Source of the DNA: Leucothrix mucor | GTDB taxonomy: Bacteria > Pseudomonadota > Gammaproteobacteria > Thiotrichales > Thiotrichaceae | DNA length: 8,654 nt | Reading direction: 5' to 3' | Assembly: GCA_011322515.1 (NCBI GenBank) | Contig: DRMS01000026.1 | Span: 1 to 8,654 of the forward strand | Part shown: positions 1 to 4,968 of the stretch, piece by piece | Position numbering within the stretch: position 1 is the first letter of the stretch | How the letters are laid out: each line of letters opens with the position of its first letter | The notes under the pieces: generated by a model | Told to the model about the DNA's origin: nothing | Databases searched by the model: none | What the model saw: the letters and a program-made list of their open reading frames with translations, nothing else | Position numbers and translations under genes: made by a program

Positions 1-1021
1 CAAGTTCTAATACTTGTGCGCCTGTTGGGGCGATGAATCGACCATCTGAGGTGCCACCTGAGGTTGATAGCGCTGTTTTAATGCCTGTGACTTTCTGAAT
101 AGCTTTAACAGCGGCAGCGACCAAATTTCCTTCAGCAGTAAGAAAGGGTTGTCCTGATAGATTCCATTCAATTTCATAATTTAATTGATGCTTTTTAAGC
201 AGATTTTCAACTTTTTGTTTTAACTCATCGGCGCTGATTTCAGTGGAAAAGCGAAAGTTAAAGATAATCTCAGTAGTAGCGGGAATGACATTGGTTGCAC
301 CTGTCCCTGAGTTGATATTAGAAATTTGAAAGGTAGTGGGTGGGAAAAAATCATTCCCCCTATCCCATTGCATTGCAGTTAGCTCATCAAGCATAGGGAT
401 GGCTAAATGGATGGGGTTATTGGCGAGATGTGGATAGGCAACATGCCCTTGTTTGCCAATAATGCGTAGTTTGCATCCTAATGATCCGCGACGACCATTT
501 TTTACGGTATCGCCAACTTTTGTGGTGCTAGAGGGTTCGCCGACTAAGCACCAGTCAATCTTTTCATTGCGAGCCTCCAGTGCTTCAATCACTTTTACGG
601 TACCATTGATAGCAGGGCCTTCTTCATCGCTGGTTATTAAATAAGCGATAGAGCCTTTGTGATCAGGGTATTTTTTGATAAAACGTGTTACCGCAATAGT
701 CATTGCGGCAATACCACCTTTCATATCAGCTGTGCCACGTCCATACAACATGCCGTCACGTTCTTTCGGCTCAAAGGGATCACTATCCCAATCGGATAAT
801 GCGCCCGTGGGGACAACATCCGTATGTCCTGCAAAGCAAAATAGGGGGGCTTTTGTTCCTTTGCGCAACCAACTATTTTCTACTTCATCAAACTGCATTT
901 TTTCCGTTTTAAATCCTAATGGCTCAAGATGGTCTGCTAATAATTGCTGACAGCCTTTGTCCTCAGGTGTTACGGAATCGCGGGAAATGAGTTCTTTAAG
1001 TAGTTTTATCGAGTCTGACAT
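1..1021 (-). CDS. dapE: Succinyl-diaminopimelate desuccinylase, C-terminal end cut by window
   Basis: Cytoplasmic dizinc amidase of the succinylase branch of lysine biosynthesis. It hydrolyses N-succinyl-LL-diaminopimelate to LL-diaminopimelate and succinate, feeding lysine and peptidoglycan synthesis. I translated the minus strand from ATG at 1021 (start MSDSIKLLKE) and found 340 open codons to the left edge. The family's residues are in order: HTDVVPTG with H66 and D68, DMKGG with D99 (zinc ligand), SDEEGP with E133 (general base) and E134 (zinc ligand), GEPSS with E162, and near the edge STSGGTSDGRF. This numbering is within one residue of the characterised enzymes. About 35 C-terminal residues, including the last zinc-ligand histidine, lie outside the window. 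There is no clear Shine-Dalgarno before the ATG, yet the N-terminus matches the family. It diverges from the sixA-like gene. The short plus-strand ORFs opposite it are shadows. Confidence 0.96.
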   Translation of the reverse strand, partial: MSDSIKLLKELISRDSVTPEDKGCQQLLADHLEPLGFKTEKMQFDEVENSWLRKGTKAPLFCFAGHTDVVPTGALSDWDSDPFEPKERDGMLYGRGTADMKGGIAAMTIAVTRFIKKYPDHKGSIAYLITSDEEGPAINGTVKVIEALEARNEKIDWCLVGEPSSTTKVGDTVKNGRRGSLGCKLRIIGKQGHVAYPHLANNPIHLAIPMLDELTAMQWDRGNDFFPPTTFQISNINSGTGATNVIPATTEIIFNFRFSTEISADELKQKVENLLKKHQLNYEIEWNLSGQPFLTAEGNLVAAAVKAIQKVTGIKTALSTSGGTSDGRFIAPTGAQVLEL

Positions 1022-1086
1022 AAGAATTGTTCTATAATTTGAGAGGGGAGTTACTGTAAACCAATTATTAATGAAAAGGAATAACC
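1022..1086. promoter_or_regulatory. Divergent promoter region between dapE and the sixA-like gene
   Basis: This 65-base gap must hold the starts of both divergent genes. On the plus strand there is a perfect TATAAT at 1033-1038 but no good -35 at the right distance. On the minus strand TTTACA (complement of 1055-1060) lies 18 bases before TATAGA (complement of 1031-1036). That would start the dapE transcript almost at its ATG, giving a very short leader, which fits its missing Shine-Dalgarno. Both are motif matches only, and AT-rich DNA produces such matches by chance. Confidence 0.3.
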
Positions 1087-1587
1087 GTGAAGCAACTCTA
1101 TTTAGCACGCCATGCTAAATCCGCTTGGGATACAGAGGCACTTAATGATTTCTCTCGACCACTGAGTAAACGTGGTATTAAAGATATTAAACGTATGGGA
1201 AAGAAGCTGGCGGAGCTGGAGTGGAATCCGCAGTTAATCCTTTGCTCACCCGCACAACGTACCCGACAGACTTGTGATTTACTATATCAATATGCACTAT
1301 TGGAAGGGGATATTGAATACAAGGATGAGCTATATGTAGCGCGTACTTCTGCGCTGGTAAAACTGTTAGCAGATACCCCTGAAACAACAGGAAGTGTAAT
1401 GATTATTGCGCATAATCCCGCAATAGAGTGGTTGTTGCTGGATTTATGTAATGATGTTCCAGCGCAAGCGAATGGCAAGATTGTTGCCACCACGAATATT
1501 GCAAAGATTAATTTTCAGGGTTCGTGGAATAATTTGCAACGTGGCAGTGGTGAGCTGGTAGACTTATTGCGTCCTAAAGAAATTTAG
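1087..1587 (+). CDS. sixA: SixA-type histidine phosphatase family protein
   Basis: A 166-residue cytoplasmic protein of the branch 2 histidine-phosphatase (phosphoglycerate-mutase-like) superfamily, close in length to E. coli SixA (about 161), which removes phosphate from phosphohistidine in signalling and PTS proteins. The catalytic RHA motif is at residues 8-10 with H9 as the expected phospho-acceptor. SPAQRTRQT at 54-62 supplies the second phosphate-binding arginine (R58), and AHNP at 108-111 supplies the second catalytic histidine (H109). The stretch DFSRPLSKRG at 21-30 is typical of the SixA group (COG2062). The start is GTG with AAAAGGA at 1074-1080 six bases upstream; an ATG at 1071 is out of frame. 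The gene stands alone between dapE and plsY. Family assignment is firm, but the physiological substrate is unknown and the symbol rests on similarity to SixA. Confidence 0.88.
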   Translation: MKQLYLARHAKSAWDTEALNDFSRPLSKRGIKDIKRMGKKLAELEWNPQLILCSPAQRTRQTCDLLYQYALLEGDIEYKDELYVARTSALVKLLADTPETTGSVMIIAHNPAIEWLLLDLCNDVPAQANGKIVATTNIAKINFQGSWNNLQRGSGELVDLLRPKEI

Positions 1588-1670
1588 CCCACCCACGAGA
1601 ATATATGTTAGAAAATACGCCAAGCCTTGTCTATGAAAAAGCTCACCAAGCTATTTGCCACGAAAATTAT

Positions 1671-1699
1671 GGAAGAGTCCTTATTTTATTGGAACTTCC
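1671..1699 (-). terminator. Weak hairpin between convergent sixA-like gene and plsY
   Basis: GGAAG at 1671-1675 pairs with CTTCC at 1695-1699, and TCC/GGA pair inside them around a 10-base AT loop with a small internal bulge. It lies directly after the plsY stop codon. On the minus strand it is followed by ATAATTTT, a poor U-tract; on the plus strand there is none. It could end plsY transcription or both converging transcripts, but it is not a strong intrinsic terminator. Confidence 0.25.
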
Positions 1700-2290
1700 T
1701 TAGTCAATAATCTTATTTTCAGTCCCATCCAGTATTTTTTTAACATTGTTTTCATGTTTCCAATAAATTAGCGCAGTAATAAACAGTAAGCCAATTAAAA
1801 GCACAATGGATCGGGTAATATAATAAAAATAAAACGGTGCAAGTAAGGTTGCTATCAATGCGGCAAGTGATGACATATTAAAAGCAAAGGCTGCGGAGAG
1901 CCAAGTGGCGATGACAGCAAGTCCAATAATGGGGTTTAATCCAATATAAATACCTATTGCGGTAGCCACTCCCTTACCGCCTTTAAAGCCATAATAGACG
2001 GAAAATAAATGCCCTAAAAATGCCGCTATTCCTATCAGTACCAGCCATTCAACACTTAGCCCTAAATAACGTGCAGCTAAAACTGGAATAAGTCCCTTGA
2101 GAGAATCGCCTAAAAGTGTGAGGATAGCGACTTTTTTCCCTCCATAACGCAAAACATTGGTAGCACCTGGATTTTTTGATCCTACAGTGCGTGGATCAGG
2201 GAGCCCCATTGCTTTGCTAATAAGAATAGCCGCTGAAATTGAGCCAATTAAATAAGCGCAAATGATGAGAAGGTAGGGGAGTAGGGTCAT
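1700..2290 (-). CDS. plsY: Glycerol-3-phosphate acyltransferase PlsY
   Basis: Integral inner-membrane enzyme that transfers an acyl group from acyl-phosphate (made by PlsX) to glycerol-3-phosphate, the first committed step of phospholipid synthesis. From ATG at 2290 the protein has 196 residues, the usual family size (E. coli about 205). The three conserved motifs are present: SKNPGATNVLR at 38-48, GHLFSVYYGFKGGKGVAT at 93-110, and KHENNVKKILDGTE at 178-191. Hydrophobic stretches near 4-24, 53-73, 83-100, 113-135, 138-157 and 161-177 fit a multi-pass protein. The frame stays open to an ATG at 2341, but the extra 17 residues are polar, while the ATG at 2290 has AAGGA six bases upstream and starts right at the first membrane helix, so I chose 2290. 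It is convergent with the sixA-like gene and divergent from bioH. Confidence 0.95.
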   Translation of the reverse strand: MTLLPYLLIICAYLIGSISAAILISKAMGLPDPRTVGSKNPGATNVLRYGGKKVAILTLLGDSLKGLIPVLAARYLGLSVEWLVLIGIAAFLGHLFSVYYGFKGGKGVATAIGIYIGLNPIIGLAVIATWLSAAFAFNMSSLAALIATLLAPFYFYYITRSIVLLIGLLFITALIYWKHENNVKKILDGTENKIID

Positions 2291-2407
2291 AACAAGTCCT
2301 TTTTGTTGTAACTGTTCATCTCCCTCCCTGAAACCTGCCATTTCTAGGTTGAAAAAATGATCATTTATACCTGTAAACTCACATTTTTTGGTCTTGAATT
2401 GACAAAT

Positions 2408-2424
2408 TTCAGAAGGTGTCTGAA
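2408..2424. repeat. Inverted repeat TTCAGA-N5-TCTGAA
   Basis: Perfect six-base arms separated by five bases (AGGTG), just downstream of the TTGACA at 2399-2404. Another TCTGAA occurs at 2473-2478. The size and symmetry are those of a dimeric-repressor operator, but I recognise no regulator, and a small RNA hairpin is equally possible. Confidence 0.5.
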
Positions 2425-2429
2425 CGATT

Positions 2430-2466
2430 CCTTGTTATTTAAATTTAAAAAAATTAAATAACAAGG
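2430..2466. repeat. 13-base perfect inverted repeat with 11-base AT loop
   Basis: CCTTGTTATTTAA at 2430-2442 is mirrored exactly by its complement at 2454-2466 around an A/T-only loop. It lies 66 bases before the bioH leader ORF. On the plus strand it is followed by GTGTTTTC, only four Ts, so it is a poor intrinsic terminator. It could be an operator, a cruciform or an mRNA hairpin in the bioH leader. Confidence 0.75.
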
Positions 2467-2532
2467 GTGTTTTCTGAAGTCGTTTTACTTGGAGCTTTCT
2501 CAAAGGTTTACAGATTCAGGAAGATAATATCA

Positions 2533-2586
2533 ATGATTCAACGATTTTATCATGATAGCATAGATTTTATGAGTGCAAATAATTGA
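2533..2586 (+). CDS. Candidate 17-residue leader peptide overlapping the bioH start
   Basis: An ATG at 2533 opens a 17-codon frame (MIQRFYHDSIDFMSANN) ending in TGA at 2584-2586. It has a good ribosome site, AGGAAG at 2518-2523, nine bases upstream. Its stop overlaps the TTG start of bioH in the sequence TTGA, and bioH itself has no comparable ribosome site. This is the arrangement expected for translational coupling, where ribosomes finishing the short frame restart on bioH. The peptide has no recognised similarity and could be a chance ORF; only the ribosome site and the overlap support it. Confidence 0.4.
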   Translation: MIQRFYHDSIDFMSANN

Positions 2587-3389
2587 CTACAAAGCTAACT
2601 TATACAAAGAAAGGGCTGTTAGAGGGTGAACCTTTACTGGTGTTACACGGTTGGGGGATGAACTCATCCGTTTGGCAAATGGTTGCGGATGATCTGGAGC
2701 GCAATTTTCAGGTGATGTGGCTTGATTTGCCAGGTCATGGTGATAATCATCAGGTGTGTGCTAATAATCTCGATGAAATGATTGCATTGATTTTACCACT
2801 ATTAGCACAACCTACCCATGTTATGGGCTGGTCTTTAGGTGGACTGGTTGCGCAGGGAATTGTACGGCAACGACCTGATTTAATTAAACGAGTGGTGATG
2901 ATTGCGAGTACCCCAAAATTTGCGCAAACAGCGTTATGGCAAAATGCGATGCCTCAAGCTGTTTTGGCTACTTTTTCTAAAGGGGTATTAAATGACACTC
3001 AAGGGACGATTAAGCGCTTTATTGCATTACAATTTATGGGCATCAAAGGGTCGAAGGTGATTCAACGTGAGTTGAGGCAGGCTGTTTTGGCAAACTTGCC
3101 TGATGATGATGCGCTACAGGTTGGATTAACTCTATTGCAACAACAAGACTTCCGCAATTTACAAATGACTCAGGAGCAACTTTGGATTTTAGGGGCTAAG
3201 GATCGTTTGATCCCTGTTACAATAGAAGATGATTTGCGGATTTTATATCCTAATGCACAAATAGAACGAATGGAATCAGCGGGTCATGCACCTTTTATGA
3301 CACATCCACAACAATTTATGGAGCTTGTTCTTGATTTTTTAGCTGTCCCTCGTCAAAAAGAGACAAAAACTAACCACAAGGCACCTTAA
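2583..3389 (+). CDS. bioH: Pimeloyl-ACP methyl ester carboxylesterase BioH
   Basis: Cytoplasmic alpha/beta hydrolase that removes the methyl group from pimeloyl-ACP methyl ester, ending the disguised fatty-acid cycle that makes the pimelate part of biotin. The 268-residue protein has the oxyanion-region motif LHGWG at 21-25, the nucleophile elbow GWSLGG at 82-87 (S84), the acid D207 in GAKDRLIP and the base H235 in SAGHAPF, close to the E. coli triad (S82, D207, H235). The start must be TTG at 2583: a TAA lies directly before it in frame, and the next in-frame ATG (residue 26) falls after LHGWG. A polar tail of about 12 residues extends past the usual end. Its stop abuts the bioC ATG, so the two form an operon. 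The pairing with BioC separates it from the many other alpha/beta hydrolases. Confidence 0.93.
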   Translation: MTTKLTYTKKGLLEGEPLLVLHGWGMNSSVWQMVADDLERNFQVMWLDLPGHGDNHQVCANNLDEMIALILPLLAQPTHVMGWSLGGLVAQGIVRQRPDLIKRVVMIASTPKFAQTALWQNAMPQAVLATFSKGVLNDTQGTIKRFIALQFMGIKGSKVIQRELRQAVLANLPDDDALQVGLTLLQQQDFRNLQMTQEQLWILGAKDRLIPVTIEDDLRILYPNAQIERMESAGHAPFMTHPQQFMELVLDFLAVPRQKETKTNHKAP

Positions 3390-4250
3390 ATGGACGATCA
3401 ATATCTTTTGGATAAAGCAAAAGTGCGCAATGGATTTGAGCGTGCGGCTAATAGTTATGATACTGCTGCGGTATTGCAAAGGGAAGTAGCAAGTCGTTTG
3501 CTAGAGCGCTTAGACTATATCCGACTACAACCTAATCGCGTATTAGACTTGGGTTGTGGCACAGGGACTGTCACGGCTGATTTATTAAAACGATACCCAA
3601 AAGCACAGATTATAGCGCTTGATTTGGCGCTAAATATGCTAAAAAAAACGCAACTGCACGGTAAAGGTTGGTTAAGAAAAAAGCCGTTCTGTCTTTGTGC
3701 TGATGCAGAAAGATTGCCTTTAAAAGATGACTCTGTTGATTTATTAATTTCTAACTTAATGTTGCAATGGAGTAATGACCTTCCTACGCTTTTTACAGGA
3801 TTTCAAAAAGTGATTGCGCCGAATGGCTTATTAATGTTTACCACGTTTGGCCCTGATACCTTAAAAGAAATGCGTGAAAGTTGGGCTAAGGTAGATAATA
3901 TTTCGCACACCAGTCAGTTTATAGATATGCATGACATCGGCGATGCTTTATTGCAAGCTGGTTTTTCTGATCCCGTGATGGATATGGAAATAATGACCAT
4001 GACCTACGACTCAGTGCGTGATGTGATGCGGGATATTAAAAATATTGGTGCAACTAATGCCACAAGAGGGCGTGCTAAAGGTTTAATGGGAAAGCAACGT
4101 TTAGCCGCTTTTGAAGTTGCCTATGAGGATTTCAAACAGCCTGATGGTTTCTACCCTGCTACTTGGGAAGTATTGTATGGTCATGCGTGGGCTCCACAGG
4201 GGTTACAGGTCGATGGTTTTGATAAAATTATCGCCATAAAACAACAGTAA
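3390..4250 (+). CDS. bioC: Malonyl-ACP O-methyltransferase BioC
   Basis: SAM-dependent methyltransferase that methylates the free carboxyl of malonyl-ACP, so that the fatty-acid synthase can extend it to pimeloyl-ACP methyl ester, the substrate of the adjacent BioH. The 286-residue protein begins with the family's NGFERAANSYD at 14-24, followed by the SAM-binding glycine motif VLDLGCGTGT at 51-60, the acidic D78 at the end of the next strand, and DAERLP at 105-110. SNLMLQW at 121-127 and TTFGPDTLKE at 151-160 are typical of BioC. The length is slightly above E. coli BioC (about 251). The ATG immediately follows the bioH stop with no spacing; AAGG at 3377-3380 inside bioH can serve as ribosome site. 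No bioD follows, so the biotin genes are split across the genome. Confidence 0.95.
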   Translation: MDDQYLLDKAKVRNGFERAANSYDTAAVLQREVASRLLERLDYIRLQPNRVLDLGCGTGTVTADLLKRYPKAQIIALDLALNMLKKTQLHGKGWLRKKPFCLCADAERLPLKDDSVDLLISNLMLQWSNDLPTLFTGFQKVIAPNGLLMFTTFGPDTLKEMRESWAKVDNISHTSQFIDMHDIGDALLQAGFSDPVMDMEIMTMTYDSVRDVMRDIKNIGATNATRGRAKGLMGKQRLAAFEVAYEDFKQPDGFYPATWEVLYGHAWAPQGLQVDGFDKIIAIKQQ

Positions 4251-4269
4251 TATTAATAATATTATTGTT
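4243..4269 (+). repeat. 12-pair AT-rich hairpin over the bioC stop codon
   Basis: AACAGTAATATT at 4243-4254 pairs with AATATTATTGTT at 4258-4269 (one G-T wobble in RNA) around a three-base loop. The bioC TAA at 4248-4250 lies in the left arm. No U-tract follows, so it is not a standard intrinsic terminator; it may protect the 3' end of the bioHC mRNA. It could also be incidental in such AT-rich DNA. Confidence 0.5.
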
Positions 4270-4332
4270 ATGGATAAAATATAGGCTCTTATGGGTTTGA
4301 AATAAGTTTAATAGTTTGAAAAAAAGCGTATA

Positions 4333-4346
4333 TTGATCGGGATTAG
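4333..4346 (+). promoter_or_regulatory. Possible FNR/ANR-like site before ccoS
   Basis: TTGATCGGGATTAG matches the FNR consensus TTGAT-N4-ATCAA at eight of ten defined positions, with a perfect left half and a weak right half. FNR/ANR control of cbb3 oxidase and its assembly genes is well established in related bacteria, which is why I list it. Its centre would lie about 38 bases before a start site set by the TATAAA at 4366-4371, slightly off the classical -41.5. It overlaps the 4340-4353 palindrome, so the match may be a by-product of that element. Confidence 0.25.
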
Positions 4347-4353
4347 TTAATCC
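4340..4353. promoter_or_regulatory. Perfect palindrome GGATTA-GT-TAATCC before ccoS
   Basis: Six-base perfect arms around GT, directly abutting a second palindrome at 4354-4369. It sits where the -35 region of a ccoS promoter would be if TATAAA at 4366-4371 is the -10. I do not recognise the cognate regulator. Confidence 0.45.
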
Positions 4354-4369
4354 TATACAAATTTGTATA
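4354..4369. promoter_or_regulatory. 16-base perfect palindrome TATACAAATTTGTATA before ccoS
   Basis: An uninterrupted palindrome with no spacer, 22 bases before the ccoS ATG. Its right end overlaps a -10-like TATAAA (4366-4371), so a protein bound here would block the promoter. The form is typical of a homodimeric repressor site. No regulator can be named from the sequence. Confidence 0.5.
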
Positions 4370-4391
4370 AAAGTTAACAAGGTGAGTTTTT

Positions 4392-4622
4392 ATGAGTGCG
4401 CTATCATTAGCACTGTTAATCGGTGTATTGGTTATGTTGATTATCATTGTGGCGTTTGTTTTTACCGTAAAAAGTGGTCAATATGATGATATGGAAGGTC
4501 CTGCGTATCGAATATTGATGGATGATGATGACCCCCTGATACCAGCAAATGCTGAAAAACTAAGAGCAGAAAGGCAAAAGAAAGAACAACCAAATGAATC
4601 TGATTTAGAGTCTGAAAAGTAG
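4392..4622 (+). CDS. ccoS: cbb3-type cytochrome oxidase assembly protein CcoS
   Basis: Small single-pass inner-membrane protein required to mature cbb3-type cytochrome c oxidase; in Rhodobacter, loss of CcoS gives an oxidase lacking haem b and copper. The 76-residue protein has one strong hydrophobic segment at about 3-26, followed by the family signature SGQYDDMEGPAYRILMDDD at 28-46. The tail after residue 50 is highly charged and lengthens the protein slightly beyond the common 50-70 residues. GGTGAG at 4381-4386 lies five bases before the ATG, a good ribosome site. CcoS is usually the last gene of a ccoGHIS cluster beside ccoNOQP, but here it is alone between bioC and a LysR-type regulator. 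Its own spacer and palindromes suggest independent transcription. Confidence 0.9.
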   Translation: MSALSLALLIGVLVMLIIIVAFVFTVKSGQYDDMEGPAYRILMDDDDPLIPANAEKLRAERQKKEQPNESDLESEK

Positions 4623-4768
4623 TTGGTAGGTTTCAAGTAAGGACACTCCAACGCTGTGATTTCTATTTGAGTATTTATTTTCTTGTGTAACTTAATTGCT
4701 TGAAAGTTCCTTAAGACTCAATTGAGAAAATTTACTTCATGTGTATTCTTTAATTAGCTCTTTTTATT

Positions 4769-4796
4769 AAGGCTATAATTGCTTTTTTTATTTTTT
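4769..4796 (+). terminator. Possible weak terminator after ccoS
   Basis: AAGGC at 4769-4773 can pair with GCTTT at 4781-4785 (one G-U) around a seven-base loop, followed by a long T-rich run broken by a single A. The stem is short and weak, and the loop contains a perfect TATAAT (4774-4779), which could instead be a promoter element. I prefer terminator because of the T-run, at low confidence. Confidence 0.25.
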
Positions 4797-4909
4797 GGTC
4801 TATATATTCAGTGAGCTAGGAAAAAGCTGTTTCATCCGCTTGATGTTTTGACTGTTAAAGTATTTTAAGAATAAATAATCGAAACCAATAAAGGTTTCAA
4901 ATAATTGTC

Positions 4910-4947
4910 GTTGATAGATGTTGCGAAAGGATTCGGGCACTATCAAC
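4910..4947 (+). repeat. Inverted repeat GTTGATAG/CTATCAAC in the LysR-type gene leader
   Basis: Perfect eight-base arms at 4910-4917 and 4940-4947 enclose 22 bases, within which TGC/GCA (4922-4924 with 4937-4939) can extend the stem. The right arm ends four bases before AGGAG at 4952-4956. It could be an mRNA hairpin near the ribosome site or an operator for autoregulation by the LysR-type protein; LysR-family sites are often interrupted dyads. Confidence 0.5.
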
Positions 4948-4968
4948 AGATAGGAGATCATAGGATTT

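Larger units (their letters stand above)
2291..2582. other. Divergent plsY-bioH spacer, rich in dyads
   Basis: This 292-base spacer must carry promoters for plsY (minus) and bioHC (plus). It holds a TTCAGA/TCTGAA dyad, a 13-base perfect inverted repeat and a short leader ORF, each listed separately. A consensus -35 TTGACA lies at 2399-2404 on the plus strand, but nothing at the right distance resembles a -10. GATAAT at 2523-2528 is a good -10 without a -35. On the minus strand TATAAA (complement of 2364-2369) is a possible plsY -10. I cannot place a convincing start site for either gene. Confidence 0.5.
4623..4968. other. Spacer between ccoS and the LysR-type gene
   Basis: 346 bases without a credible gene. 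It contains a weak hairpin with T-rich tail (4769-4796), a ten-base palindrome CTCAATTGAG at 4717-4726, a six-base stem GAAACC/GGTTTC at 4881-4898, and an inverted repeat next to the regulator's ribosome site (4910-4947). A -35-like TTGACT at 4848-4853 has only poor -10 candidates after it (ATAAAT at 17 bases, AATAAT at 20). The 9-mer AGGTTTCAA occurs at 4628-4636 and again at 4892-4900. Confidence 0.5.

Noticed and set aside
453..950. Plus-strand ORFs opposite dapE
   Set aside because: They lie entirely over the minus-strand dapE frame, whose catalytic motifs are intact, and their products show no family features.
1187..1493. Minus-strand ORFs opposite the sixA-like gene
   Set aside because: They overlap the whole central part of a well-supported phosphatase gene and have no recognisable motifs.
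1605..1703. 32-residue plus-strand ORF after the sixA-like gene
   Set aside because: Only a weak GAGA precedes the ATG, the product has no recognisable feature, and the end overlaps the plsY stop and its hairpin. It is probably chance.
2291..2341. Upstream ATG at 2341 for plsY
   Set aside because: It would add 17 polar residues before the first membrane helix, while the ATG at 2290 has a good ribosome site and gives the usual length.
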